Below, one piece after another: positions 7,428 to 17,172 of a stretch of 64,000 nucleotides of DNA; position 1 is the first letter of the stretch, and each line of letters opens with the position of its first letter. The notes beneath the pieces are model-generated. The model saw only the letters and a program-made list of their open reading frames with translations, made no database searches and was not told where the DNA came from. This DNA is from Litorimonas taeanensis (lineage in GTDB: Bacteria > Pseudomonadota > Alphaproteobacteria > Caulobacterales > Maricaulaceae): contig NZ_RBII01000002.1 in the NCBI RefSeq assembly GCF_003634015.1, forward strand, positions 124,001 through 188,000. Reading direction: 5' to 3'. A program made the position numbers and the translations under genes.

Positions 7428-7450
7428 AAAAAAAGCGTCCCGAGGAACGC
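7428..7450 (-). terminator. Rho-independent terminator before the lysis cassette
   Basis: Read on the minus strand, GCGTTC-CTCG-GGACGC (stem 7450-7435, one G-U pair) is followed by a run of seven Ts. It separates the tail genes from the holin/endolysin/spanin genes. The lysis genes would need antitermination, readthrough or a local promoter. Confidence 0.7.
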
Positions 7451-7487
7451 GTGTGAAAAGTAAGGCTTTAAGAGATTATTTGGTTTA

Positions 7488-8153
7488 TTATTTGGGGGCT
7501 GATATTTCAGTAATTTCACCGAGCCCCGCGACATAGTCATTGTCGTTCGCGGCAAAGCGCCATTTTGCGCCTTCGAAAACATATTGTTTATCCGTCAATC
7601 GGGAATAGAAACTATATTCTAAATTATCGACATATCCGTCCCGCCAAGCTTTCTCATCCGCCTTGAAAAACTCGGCAGCGGTTTTTGTGTCATAGACCTC
7701 GGCATCTGTTTTACCGACGTAAAACTGGGCTGACCGGCTTAATAGATGCAAAGCATAATAATCACTGCACTGAACCATGACATAACGAACAGAGCCGTCC
7801 GATAAGACAATTCTTTTTTTAATCCAAATAAAGGCGCGCGCCGATTTCACTAATTGTTTTAACTCTGCCAAGCTGACAAGGTTATCATTCAAAGCTGTGC
7901 GCATTTCTAAAATCGTTATGTCTTCTGGGGCCTTGGCAAGGACGGCGCCGAAAAGCGTTCGCAACGAATAGAGGTCCCGCTCGGCCACATATCTGGCCTC
8001 GCGCTGCGAGTCTCTTTCCTCGGTAATATCTTTCACAGACCCGCCAATAAATGTCCCGGCCGCCACCACAATTGTGGCCAGCGCCGTGATCAAAGCTTCG
8101 GATAAGGTGGGCCAGCGAAAGCCTGATTTATGACCTGACAAATTGGATGACAT
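7488..8153 (-). CDS. Membrane-anchored protein with PAS-like region
   Basis: This 221-residue protein has a single transmembrane helix near the N-terminus (ALITALATIVVAAGTFIGG), a charged helical segment, then a region (about residues 105-190) resembling a PAS fold in its pattern: IKKRIVLSDGSVRYVMVQC, an ALHLLSRSAQFYVGKTDAEV stretch and a KADEKAW helix. PAS-like proteins of this size do occur beside phage lysis genes, but the assignment is weak and no ligand can be named. It lies between the tail-fibre genes and the terminator preceding the holin. Confidence 0.5.
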   Translation of the reverse strand: MSSNLSGHKSGFRWPTLSEALITALATIVVAAGTFIGGSVKDITEERDSQREARYVAERDLYSLRTLFGAVLAKAPEDITILEMRTALNDNLVSLAELKQLVKSARAFIWIKKRIVLSDGSVRYVMVQCSDYYALHLLSRSAQFYVGKTDAEVYDTKTAAEFFKADEKAWRDGYVDNLEYSFYSRLTDKQYVFEGAKWRFAANDNDYVAGLGEITEISAPK

Positions 8154-8176
8154 CGCATTACTCTTTTGATTGGGTA

Positions 8177-8518
8177 TTAATTGCTTTCAGTTTCAGTTTC
8201 TGAATTGCTCTCAGTTTCTGAATTGCTCTCAGTTTCTGAATTACTTTCAGCCAGCGCTGCCACCATTTCGGCATGTTTCTTTTTTAAAACCATTTCAAAA
8301 TATTTTCTGCATTGGATGATTTCAGCCATGCCCACCACCTTGGACGGCATCGTCTCAATAAGGTAATCAATATCGGCAATAGGCCCTTCGAATATCAAAA
8401 ACAGATCATTAAAAATGTCGACCATGCCTTGTAATTGGCTTTGTTCGGCGGCTTCGATTTGGGCGCTTGCTGCGGCGGCTTGTGCATCGGCAGATTGCTG
8501 AAAACTCGATTTAGTCAT
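8177..8518 (-). CDS. Small helical protein with Ser/Glu/Thr repeat tail
   Basis: This is a 113-residue protein. The N-terminal half is Ala/Gln-rich helix, the middle is mixed, and the C-terminus is a low-complexity repeat of SNSETE encoded by an 18-bp tandem repeat (about 8186-8250). The Shine-Dalgarno AAAGGA lies ahead of ATG 8518. Position directly after the J-like gene suggests a tail-fibre chaperone or accessory, but no family is recognised. Confidence 0.55.
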   Translation of the reverse strand: MTKSSFQQSADAQAAAASAQIEAAEQSQLQGMVDIFNDLFLIFEGPIADIDYLIETMPSKVVGMAEIIQCRKYFEMVLKKKHAEMVAALAESNSETESNSETESNSETETESN

Positions 8519-8528
8519 TGTTTATCCT

Positions 8529-11500
8529 TTAATTCGAAGGTTCAAAGATGGAGATTGAAACGGACCTAGAGAAAGTCCATGCGAGTGCACCCGTTGTCGG
8601 GGTAGGAAGATCGCTTTCGCTGTCGATGACCGTTTTCCAATTATAGGTCTCGGCCGAAGAACTCACTTGTTCATGGACATAGGTGCCCGACATGTGAAAG
8701 GTCTCACTGACGTGATATTGACCAAATTCTGGGTCGTATGGGCTTGTTGTTCGCGTGACGATGCCCGTCACACTGAGTGTATGGGCGAGGACATATCCTG
8801 AGCTGCCTTCTTCTCTGTAGAGTTTCAGAGTCGCCGCGCCCTTGGTATAAGAGGTGTTTCCCGCATCCGTAGAGCTCCAATAGGTTCGATTGCCCGTCCG
8901 AAGAAACGCCATTGTGGCTTCGGTTGTGTTTCCATTTGAGCCAATAGATGTGATTTCTGCGGTTGTTCCTGTTGAGCTGTTACTCGCTGATATAGGCGTG
9001 CCGCCTTCCTTACCGCCCTCCAGATAGCTTTCCCCATCAATGGTTTTGGCCCTCTTTCCATTTGTCTTCGTGCAGCCATCTACTGTGGCGGAATAGGGCC
9101 CAAACCATTCCATTAAATCGCTATTCGCGCCGAAACCAAGACCCAGAACATACATCGTGGTTGGATTTGTGGGCGTGCCGCCACCCACCCAGCGCAGGGC
9201 CTTGTTTAAGGTCATCCCATTCGCATCAGAATACCAGATAACCTCGCCATCAGCTTCGTGGCGGAGCTTGTCAGCAGACATTATAAAGTCAGATTCTGTA
9301 ACTGTTCCTGTGTCTGAAGCGCGAAGATATAGACCCGATATTTCGTTATTCGCTCTGACAGAGAGGGTGGCCCCTGCGGCCGCGTAATTTTCTAAACCGA
9401 CAACAGCGGCCTGCGTCAAGGCTGACTCTGCAATGATATTTGGAACCCTACTGGCTTCAATGTCGGATTGTGTAGAGGGGGCTATGGCGGCTTTATGCCA
9501 AGTAATAGTCCGAGAGCCTTGATTCAATCCAAACAAAGCGCCTGTCGTATAAGCCCTTAAATCCAATATGGCCTCGGCGCCATCCTGACAGTGTATTAGC
9601 TTTGAAAATCTATACCGTTTTCCTGGAACGCCCGCGCCAATAATATTACCTGAACTGTCTGGTTCGCTGGAAAAATTCAACGTATAACTAGCCAGAGATG
9701 TAGAGGCCGCATTTCTGGTGATAATCTGAAGACCAGACCCGTTTAATGTTCCCGTTTCAAGTGTGATGTCAGCCGAAATCAGCCAATATCCTGTGCTGAA
9801 ACGACTATCATCTGCCGACAGATATCGGATACCTGCGCCCGAAGCGCCATCACTGATTTGTTGGAAAGCATAAGGCGAAACGCCTCCAGCCACTGAAACA
9901 CCGGCGCCTCCTAAGGACGTCCAAGAGTCAGGTAAAACGCCGCTGTCATATGTCTCAAACGTACTATTCGGATTGATTGCCCCTGATCGAATAGCTGCGC
10001 TTGCCACATAAAGGTTTTGAGCTGATGCCGCAGCCGCCGCCGCATTCGTAGATTGTTCAATAGCCGTATCAGCGTGGCTTTCAGCTGTTTCAACAGCGGT
10101 GTTGATACGAAGTTCGGCAGCTACAACGGCATCTTTTGCATCTTCTGCGTCATCGGCGAAAGCAGAGGCTTGCGTTACAGACGTCGCTGCATTTGCTGCA
10201 TAACCCTGCGCTTCGGTTGCGCTCCCGTCAGAGGCAAAAGCAAAAGCTCCAGCCGCGCCCTCGGAAGCCAGCGCCTCGGCGGCACTTGTGGCCGCCGCTT
10301 GTGCTTCGCTTTGTGCTAGCTTTGTTTGCGTTATATCTTCTACGGCCACGAAGGATATTTGAGCGATACAATCTGATGACCCTCCGCGCGCCGTATCAAA
10401 GGCAAAGCGCCAAGTGGACGCATTTTCAAAGCCATTTGTGGCCGCAGCTCTTAGCGCGAAAGGATTGAATTCAATGTCTCTGTTGAGCCATCCGTCAGCC
10501 ACAGTCTGGGCAGACATAGATTTACTGGTAAAAACACTATACGCCCCAGTTTCTGTTAATCCGACGATTGAGATATAGGATAGGGTTTCGGTTCCTGTTG
10601 TTAAACGCCTACGAATTGTCAGTTTAACAATTTGGTTTTCAATGAAAGGCCGAGATGATCTTTCGCTAATGATGCGAAGAGTAGAGCCAGCATGCTCTAA
10701 AACCTTGCCTTCTCCCGACACATCTTCAATCGTTATATTACTATAGCTCTCTTGAGCAGGTGGGGCCGCATCCAGCTGGGCTTGCGATAAGGTATATCCC
10801 CCCACCCAATAATCGCCCTTAGAAAAATCTTGATCATATTGTTTGGATTGAGAAAATTCTATGTCCGCCTGAGTTGTCGCCACAAGCGTTTGAGCCGCCA
10901 AAGCAGCGACGGCAGACCCCTCGGCATTTGTCTCTGATGTAGCGGCATTGGTCTCGCTGATGGCGGCGTTGCTCTCGGCGGTTTCGGCAGACACTCTTGA
11001 TGTGTCAGCGGCGGAGGCGGATTGGCCCGCAGAGGTGTCAGAGGCCGCAGCAGAGGCCGCGCTTTGCGCCGCCGCTGTGGCAGCGTTTTCGCTATCATCC
11101 TTAGCTGCAACAGCCTCAAGGCGGTGTTGATTGGCCGCCGCCGCATGAGACGAGGCCGCTGTCTCAGAATTACCCGCATTTGTCTCTGATGAAGCGGCAT
11201 TGGTCTCGCTGATGGCGGCGTTGCTCTCGGCGGTTTCGGCAGACACTCTTGATGTGTCTGCGGCGGAGGCGGATTGGCCCGCAGAGGTGTCAGAGGCCGC
11301 AGCAGAGGCCGCGCTTTGCGCCGCCGCCGTGGCAGCGTTTTCGCTATCATCCTTAGCTGCAACAGCCTCAAGGCGGTGTTGATTGGCCGCCGCTGCATGA
11401 GACGAGGCCGCTGTCTCAGAATTACCCGCATTTGTCTCTGATGTGGCGGCATTGGTCTCGCTGATGGCAGCGTTACTCTCGGCGGTTTCAGCCGCTAATT

Positions 11501-14500
11501 TCGCCTGATTGGCGGCGGACGCAGATTGTTCGCTATCGTCAGCATATCCTTCTGCGAGGCTGGCGCTGCTATTGGCTGCTGTCGCAAAATCACCTGCGTT
11601 TGTGGCCGCTGTTGCGGCTTGGTCTTTGAAGGTTGAAGCTTGAGCGCTTGAAGACTGCGCGTCTGAAGCCGATTGCGCAGAATTAGTTTCTGCTGTTTCC
11701 GCGCCGCTTCTGGCCGTTTCAGCCAATACTCTTTCAGAGGAAGCAATAATAGCGTTCTGTTCTGCGGCCGTAGCACTGGCGCCCGCAGCGGTTTGCGAAC
11801 TTGCCGACGCTAAGGCACTTTTAAGCGCGGCGTCTGACTCGGTAATATCGCAAAAAAGCAGTGTATCAAAATAGCTGTCATCATTGGCTTCACTGTTATA
11901 ATCACTGAAAATAACCAGCCTGACTTGTGTGCAATCCGCGGGGAATTTGAATGGGGCTGAAGGGTCAATGCCTGTGTGGGATACAGGGTCGCTTTCAAAG
12001 TCAATCCATCCATCCGTGTCTTTGGTAAAATGCCCCGGCACACCAATGTATAAATACCCAGCATCACTGCCTGTGACATTACCAGAGGCGTCAAATGTCT
12101 GAACACCTATATAATATTGGGCCGTAACTGTGCTATCTGTTCGGTAGGCGCCACTAAGTTTATATGTCCTGCCCTGAGCCACAGGGATTCTTTCCGCCGA
12201 ATATACATTAAATCTTGTTTGCGGCAGTCTGAGAACATGTTGCCGGCCCGCATATGTCTCTAAGACACTATGCGTGTTATATTGCGTATCCCAACCTTTA
12301 TCGCCTAACTCAAAATAGGGATTTACGGTTAATCCCTCTTTTGAAGCCGCCAACACTGACATTTCGGAATGCGTAACGGCTGAGGACTGCGCTGTCTCCG
12401 CGGCGAGTTTTGCGGTTTCGGCGGCGGTCTTGGCTGACTGCGCAGACGTCTCTAAACCTTGAACGGCTGTAAGCGCGGTTTCAGCCGCGCCTTGGGCTAT
12501 CTCAGCTAAGTTTTGTGCAGCCGCGCTCGTCTGAGCATGGGCTTCTGCGGCGTCTTTAAAACCCAAAGCCTCAGACGCACTCTGCGCGGCTGAAACTGTG
12601 TCGCCGTAAGTTTCAACAAGGTCGTCAACCCCGCTTAGAGCGGTTTGAATATGGGCTAAAACTTCATCTGCAGGCTGTCCGCCTATAGCGACAGAATTGC
12701 CAGCCGTGAATTCGGACGGCACAGCAATGTCCGTCAGAACAACCTTATCCGATAAGGCCGTGACAGACCCGCGCACATCACGCCAAGACAGGCGGATATC
12801 GATAGGGACGCCGGGCGTTAATCCAGTCAGTGTTTTGGTAGGGTTTTCAGCAGGGGCTGTTGTCGGCGCGCCCCAGTCAGTTGAACCTGAAACTCTACGT
12901 TCAATTAAAAGCGTTTCAAAAATAGCGGGATCAACAGGGTTAACCTGAATATCTACGACAGGAAATTTGACGCCGTCTGAATTGGTTTGAACCCGTCCAA
13001 TAGCGCTGGCGCCGAGCGGCGCAGGCACGAAACTCGCACTGGTAATATTCTCGACAAGCAGCGGGCTTGAGCGTTGCCCGTCAAAATCAACAGATCTGAT
13101 TTCAGCATTATATTGACGGTCAGGAAGCCCCGCCTCAAAGCTAAATTTACGCGCGTCAGGCGAAAGTGTGGGGCCTGTTATAGGGGAGACATCTTCGCCT
13201 GCGCCGCCTGTACGCCAATAACGGGTTTCAAATCCAGCAAGGCCAGATTTGTAACCATCGGGCAAATCAAAAGTGACGGTAATGGAATCGCGGCTGGATG
13301 TGACCCCAATCAAAAGCGGTAAGGGCGGCGCCGTCCAATTGGTTGGGCCAGACGGAACATGTTCGGGCAGAGCAGGCTTTGTGAGGCGCTCTGGCAAATA
13401 GGCGACTAATTCAACATCAAATTGGCGCGGGCCTGAGGGCTCAAGATGTTTTACCAAACCTTCAAAACTATCTTCGCCGGCTATCCCAATAATCACTAAA
13501 TCATCAGGATCTAAGGCAACACCCTCTGGCAAGGCTTCGCCCAATGTAATGATGTCTGTGGTCAGTTCGGGGTTGAGGATTGAGACCCAGCCTTGCGCCT
13601 CGATAGAGGCCGTTCCATCTTCATGGTCAAAGATTTTTCGATAGCGTAAAATATAGTCTTCTCCGAGACCAAATTCTATGGGTTTATCAAGACGAAGTGA
13701 GTTTCCCGCAACAGAAAGAATCCGCGCCGAGTCAGCCACAGAATTTAAGATTGGGTGTTGTAGACGGACGAAATCGCCGAGCTGAAGCGTTGTCCCTTCT
13801 ATGTCCATCTCAAAATTGGCAACAGTTGATAACAGCCTCGCCGAAGAGAGATAATAATCCCCGCTTTCATAAACGCGGTCATATTGTGTCTGCCCTGGGG
13901 TTGAAATCTCTTGGAACTCTGTTGCCGACAATGCGTCAAATCCCGGGGCGTAAACCGTGACTTCGTCATCTTGGAAATTATTATCTCGGTTTGTGAATGG
14001 AATTCTAAGTGCGTGAATGGCTTGGCTGAAAGTGCGGGTAAAGACAAAGCCCCGTGCATTTTTTGGGGTGATGATTTGGCTTGGGCCTTCTAGCCTTGGG
14101 CGATCAATGGCAATATGTTTTTTTCCATCAGATCCACGAAAGACCCGTCCGCGCCCCGCAGCGGCTATCATTTCTTCGACTTCGCGCCGCGCTAAATCCT
14201 GCGCGATAGGTAAATCAAAATTATAATTATTTTCATCACACCAAAGCCAGAAGGCCGCATAATCAGGCCAGTAAATTTCAGTGTCAGGCGTCGGGCGTTT
14301 CGTATGCGCGCCGCGTACCGCATCGAGCAATACATCCGCGCAGTTTCGGCTGGGTGTTGGATTGTTGTCCCAATGCGCCGCGCTGGCCAGAGCCGGGTCA
14401 AAGGTTTCAGGGTCAGCGTTAAATGTCGGGATAATTTTCTGAGCCCGCACATTCAAATTCGAGACTAGCCCAGAGAGTTCTCCTGAGGCCTTCATTCGGA

Positions 14501-15800
14501 AAAAGGCCGTGGCAAGTTTTGGCTCTGGCGTTAGATCCTTTTTTGACCAGCTATTGAGCTTGAACCAAGAGACATCATTCGCAACAAGGGAGTCCGTGTT
14601 TTTGGCCGTCGTTCGGCGAACCCGCACATCATATTGGCGGCCGGGCGGTACTGAAAAACGGATGCGATCTGCAAAGGGTTTGATGTCAGAACGGCGATAT
14701 GTCTTTGACAACCCATTTGATTGCGAAATAACGGCTTGGTGATATTCAGAAAAGGTGGAAAAATTAGACCAATAATCATAGCGCCCGCCGCGCATTTCAG
14801 GATCCCAATAGCTATCTGCGACCGCGCCATTATTGGGCCCCGCATTTTCCCAATCTCCATAGGTTTCGCCGGCGCCTTCATCAGGATAAACCACACGATA
14901 TTGAACGTCGACAGTGACAGAGACGGATTGCGGATTACCGGAGTCATCTGACGTGCCAAGGCCTCGAGCAAAAGAGAGCATAACATCGATATCGGCGACA
15001 TCATCGGCTGTGCGCTCGATATGCCAAGTCGTGTCTAAATCCACCCCCAAATCAGTTTGGGTGAAATCCCCAGGAATAAGGGTCTGCCGAGGCGCGTCTT
15101 GCGTTGCTTGCTCTTGGATCTCTACCCCTGAATAATTTGAGAGCGGAGTGTCGCCCAGACGCCAATCTGAAAACACGTAATCACCAACACCAACGCAAAC
15201 GCCAAAAGATATCCAAATATCATCTCCAACAGGTTCTTGATATTGCTCGGTGATAAGGCTGGGTGTGTAGCGATGCTCACCCAGAATGACCTCTACAACC
15301 TCGCGCGGACGCAGGCGGTTTTGTGTGCCTTGGAGGCTATAGGTCGGATCAGTCTCAGCGCGTGCATTGCCAGAGGTGGTTGGAACAGGCAAAAGCGCAT
15401 TAATCGCAAGATTAGCGGTTAAGGTGAAGGCTGCCGCCGCCACGGCCGCCGCCGTTTTAGACCCAAAGAGAAAGGCGCCCGCCGCCGTCGGCCCAGCAAT
15501 CCAAGCGGCGACAACGGCAACGGCGATAATGAGCACAGTTTTGAGGATTTTTTTACCCGTTTGCCCCGCAGGTTTTAATCCAATTTGAACCCGTGTTTGT
15601 GCTTTTGGCCGAATATGCGACCAATTCTTGCGGGGGATAATTTCGCCGGCCATTAAAATCACGGCATGCGCGCGCAAGATGGGGTCTGGCAGCGCGGCAT
15701 TCATTACCTCTAAGAGAGACTTGCCAGCCACAAAATTCACTAGCCGTGGCTGGCAAAACCTATCGAGCTTTTCAGCGCTAATTGAGTGGGACATTTTCAT
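8529..15800 (-). CDS. Tail tip / host-specificity protein J-like, 2423 residues, with coiled-coil fibre
   Basis: This is the largest gene of the phage. The N-terminal about 850 residues resemble the lambda J/tip attachment family, including a hydrophobic Ala-rich segment near residues 85-135, followed by a fibronectin-III-like segment (PSGPTNW onward). Three beta-rich, carbohydrate-binding-like segments follow (starting near NPYFELGDKGW, FSKGDYWVGGY and NPNSTFETYDS), separated by long Ala/Ser/Glu heptad regions that should form trimeric coiled-coil shaft. The C-terminal about 300 residues are beta-rich and probably contact the host. A 252-bp tandem duplication lies in the shaft (10924-11490). 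It is the baseplate hub and receptor-binding fibre, overlapping the NlpC gene end by 23 bases. Confidence 0.85.
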   Translation of the reverse strand: MKMSHSISAEKLDRFCQPRLVNFVAGKSLLEVMNAALPDPILRAHAVILMAGEIIPRKNWSHIRPKAQTRVQIGLKPAGQTGKKILKTVLIIAVAVVAAWIAGPTAAGAFLFGSKTAAAVAAAAFTLTANLAINALLPVPTTSGNARAETDPTYSLQGTQNRLRPREVVEVILGEHRYTPSLITEQYQEPVGDDIWISFGVCVGVGDYVFSDWRLGDTPLSNYSGVEIQEQATQDAPRQTLIPGDFTQTDLGVDLDTTWHIERTADDVADIDVMLSFARGLGTSDDSGNPQSVSVTVDVQYRVVYPDEGAGETYGDWENAGPNNGAVADSYWDPEMRGGRYDYWSNFSTFSEYHQAVISQSNGLSKTYRRSDIKPFADRIRFSVPPGRQYDVRVRRTTAKNTDSLVANDVSWFKLNSWSKKDLTPEPKLATAFFRMKASGELSGLVSNLNVRAQKIIPTFNADPETFDPALASAAHWDNNPTPSRNCADVLLDAVRGAHTKRPTPDTEIYWPDYAAFWLWCDENNYNFDLPIAQDLARREVEEMIAAAGRGRVFRGSDGKKHIAIDRPRLEGPSQIITPKNARGFVFTRTFSQAIHALRIPFTNRDNNFQDDEVTVYAPGFDALSATEFQEISTPGQTQYDRVYESGDYYLSSARLLSTVANFEMDIEGTTLQLGDFVRLQHPILNSVADSARILSVAGNSLRLDKPIEFGLGEDYILRYRKIFDHEDGTASIEAQGWVSILNPELTTDIITLGEALPEGVALDPDDLVIIGIAGEDSFEGLVKHLEPSGPRQFDVELVAYLPERLTKPALPEHVPSGPTNWTAPPLPLLIGVTSSRDSITVTFDLPDGYKSGLAGFETRYWRTGGAGEDVSPITGPTLSPDARKFSFEAGLPDRQYNAEIRSVDFDGQRSSPLLVENITSASFVPAPLGASAIGRVQTNSDGVKFPVVDIQVNPVDPAIFETLLIERRVSGSTDWGAPTTAPAENPTKTLTGLTPGVPIDIRLSWRDVRGSVTALSDKVVLTDIAVPSEFTAGNSVAIGGQPADEVLAHIQTALSGVDDLVETYGDTVSAAQSASEALGFKDAAEAHAQTSAAAQNLAEIAQGAAETALTAVQGLETSAQSAKTAAETAKLAAETAQSSAVTHSEMSVLAASKEGLTVNPYFELGDKGWDTQYNTHSVLETYAGRQHVLRLPQTRFNVYSAERIPVAQGRTYKLSGAYRTDSTVTAQYYIGVQTFDASGNVTGSDAGYLYIGVPGHFTKDTDGWIDFESDPVSHTGIDPSAPFKFPADCTQVRLVIFSDYNSEANDDSYFDTLLFCDITESDAALKSALASASSQTAAGASATAAEQNAIIASSERVLAETARSGAETAETNSAQSASDAQSSSAQASTFKDQAATAATNAGDFATAANSSASLAEGYADDSEQSASAANQAKLAAETAESNAAISETNAATSETNAGNSETAASSHAAAANQHRLEAVAAKDDSENAATAAAQSAASAAASDTSAGQSASAADTSRVSAETAESNAAISETNAASSETNAGNSETAASSHAAAANQHRLEAVAAKDDSENAATAAAQSAASAAASDTSAGQSASAADTSRVSAETAESNAAISETNAATSETNAEGSAVAALAAQTLVATTQADIEFSQSKQYDQDFSKGDYWVGGYTLSQAQLDAAPPAQESYSNITIEDVSGEGKVLEHAGSTLRIISERSSRPFIENQIVKLTIRRRLTTGTETLSYISIVGLTETGAYSVFTSKSMSAQTVADGWLNRDIEFNPFALRAAATNGFENASTWRFAFDTARGGSSDCIAQISFVAVEDITQTKLAQSEAQAAATSAAEALASEGAAGAFAFASDGSATEAQGYAANAATSVTQASAFADDAEDAKDAVVAAELRINTAVETAESHADTAIEQSTNAAAAAASAQNLYVASAAIRSGAINPNSTFETYDSGVLPDSWTSLGGAGVSVAGGVSPYAFQQISDGASGAGIRYLSADDSRFSTGYWLISADITLETGTLNGSGLQIITRNAASTSLASYTLNFSSEPDSSGNIIGAGVPGKRYRFSKLIHCQDGAEAILDLRAYTTGALFGLNQGSRTITWHKAAIAPSTQSDIEASRVPNIIAESALTQAAVVGLENYAAAGATLSVRANNEISGLYLRASDTGTVTESDFIMSADKLRHEADGEVIWYSDANGMTLNKALRWVGGGTPTNPTTMYVLGLGFGANSDLMEWFGPYSATVDGCTKTNGKRAKTIDGESYLEGGKEGGTPISASNSSTGTTAEITSIGSNGNTTEATMAFLRTGNRTYWSSTDAGNTSYTKGAATLKLYREEGSSGYVLAHTLSVTGIVTRTTSPYDPEFGQYHVSETFHMSGTYVHEQVSSSAETYNWKTVIDSESDLPTPTTGALAWTFSRSVSISIFEPSN
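10924..11490 (-). repeat. 252-bp tandem repeat in tail-fibre shaft (2.25 copies)
   Basis: Copy 1 (10924-11175), copy 2 (11176-11427) and a partial third (11428 to about 11490) are nearly identical; I count only about four differences between the two full copies. 252 bp is 84 codons, exactly 12 heptads, so the duplication lengthens the coiled coil without breaking register. The low divergence implies a recent event. Confidence 0.95.
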
Positions 15801-16269
15801 CCTTTTGCGCCGCCGAAAGCAAAGCCTCTGATGGCCAATAATATCCAGTTATTTGATGCTTTAATTCATGTAAGGGCGTTTGCACGACCGCGCCTGCGCC
15901 GCCATTGGCCGTTTCATCCGCGTGAACAACCCAGCCGCCAAAGGCATAGACACCGATATGCGTGATGTTTTTCCCGCGCCGCATTTGGACAAGGCTGAGA
16001 GGACGGGGCGCGCTGAGTTTATCCCAGAGTTTGACTTCTTGCACGACCAAGGCATTGACCGCTCGAATTCGGGCGGTTGAGAATTCCCCTTTGGCAGGTA
16101 AATCTTCGGCAAAATGCGGTAAGTAAACCCCCGCTTGTTCCTGCCAAGCCAAACAAGCAAAGCCCCAGCATGAAAGCCCCGACCTGTCATAACCATGAAA
16201 ATCATAAGGCAGACCAATATAGGGGGCCTGCCAGCCCAAGGGCGGGCTCACATTATTTGGGCTGGACAT
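15778..16269 (-). CDS. NlpC/P60-type tail-tip peptidase
   Basis: This is a 163-residue protein from ATG 16269, which overlaps the previous stop as TGATG. The NlpC/P60 pattern is visible: GLSCWGFACL with catalytic Cys34, then NITHIGVYAFGGWVVHA with His104. Such enzymes sit at the siphovirus tail tip next to J and cleave cell-wall peptides to let DNA enter. The expected gene order (tail-tip protein, NlpC, J) is kept. Confidence 0.85.
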   Translation of the reverse strand: MSSPNNVSPPLGWQAPYIGLPYDFHGYDRSGLSCWGFACLAWQEQAGVYLPHFAEDLPAKGEFSTARIRAVNALVVQEVKLWDKLSAPRPLSLVQMRRGKNITHIGVYAFGGWVVHADETANGGAGAVVQTPLHELKHQITGYYWPSEALLSAAQKDENVPLN

Positions 16270-16796
16270 CACGCAAAAACCCCGGGGGTGACGGCAGGGT
16301 GAAAACGGTAGGAACAAAAGGGTTCCAAGCTGTCATCTGGCGGAGACATATCTGTTTCAACGGAAAGCGGCTGGAGCCGAATGGTTGAAATTTTAAAGAC
16401 GGTAAAACTTTCCTCGATGATATCAGGGGTGGCGGCGAGAATATGCTCCGCCTCCACTATAATTTCAGCATCGGATGGCAAGAGTTTTACGGCTTCGCCA
16501 ATGCGGCGATCAATATTTTCAAAGCGTAAATTGGCGGCAGAAACATCGTCGCCTTGCGCAGGCGGGGTGAATTCGAACTGCCAAGGAATATAGGTTTTCC
16601 CCTGGGAGGTGATGGGCTCTGTATTATCAACAAAATACATTGTGCCAGCCTCCCAATTCAGTGGGAAGTCCTCAAAATCTTCCGCCGTTAAATCAGCCCA
16701 ATCGGGGAAATCCGCGCAGGAAAGCCGCAAGAGAAATAAATCCACATCCTCAGAAACACTGGCTGTGGCATGACGAAAATATCTAGGAGAGGGCAC
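16269..16796 (-). CDS. Tail-tip protein, DUF1833-like
   Basis: This 175-residue protein is beta-rich with WEAGTMYFVDNTEPI and GKTYIPWQFEF near the middle, resembling DUF1833 minor tail proteins that take the lambda L position. It lies between a gpM-position gene and the NlpC peptidase with end-to-start overlaps on both sides, so it belongs to the tail-tip assembly block. The family name is a moderate-confidence recognition; the role follows from position. Confidence 0.65.
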   Translation of the reverse strand: MPSPRYFRHATASVSEDVDLFLLRLSCADFPDWADLTAEDFEDFPLNWEAGTMYFVDNTEPITSQGKTYIPWQFEFTPPAQGDDVSAANLRFENIDRRIGEAVKLLPSDAEIIVEAEHILAATPDIIEESFTVFKISTIRLQPLSVETDMSPPDDSLEPFCSYRFHPAVTPGVFA

Positions 16797-17172
16797 GGTC
16801 GAGAAACCTTACTTCGAAATTGACAAACATATTCGCGCCGGGCCCCGGCGAGGGAACATATGCCCGACCGCCTTCTTGGGGGACAAAATACGCCGCCACC
16901 GTGTAGGAGGAGAGAGGCGGATTATAGGTAAAAGGCCGAATGCCGTCTTTGAGCTCATCGCGCACAAAGGCTTTAAATATAGCGAATTCGCCGAGAGAAA
17001 ACCGCCAAACGCCCTTATGTTTTGACCAGCCAATTGTGAATTTACGGGCGGATTTCGCGCCGTCTTCCATATCGGAAACCCGCATATTATCGGCAGGTAG
17101 AGGCTGAAATCCATCCTTACGAATTTGCCCTTGATTACCGGGCAGGCCCGCAGGCCAAGACACTGGGGTCAC
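16783..17172 (-). CDS. Minor tail protein (gpM-position)
   Basis: This 129-residue protein starts one base after the tape-measure stop and overlaps the next gene by 14 bases. Motifs such as WPAGLPGNQGQIRKDGF at the start and FVNFEVRFLDRALS at the end are typical of small beta-sandwich tail-tip proteins (distal-tail type). The family is not certain. It probably joins tail tube and tip. Confidence 0.6.
   Translation of the reverse strand: MTPVSWPAGLPGNQGQIRKDGFQPLPADNMRVSDMEDGAKSARKFTIGWSKHKGVWRFSLGEFAIFKAFVRDELKDGIRPFTYNPPLSSYTVAAYFVPQEGGRAYVPSPGPGANMFVNFEVRFLDRALS

Noticed and set aside
10948-11382. Two identical plus-strand 60-codon frames
   Set aside because: They are antisense shadows of the 252-bp coiled-coil repeat in the tail-fibre gene.
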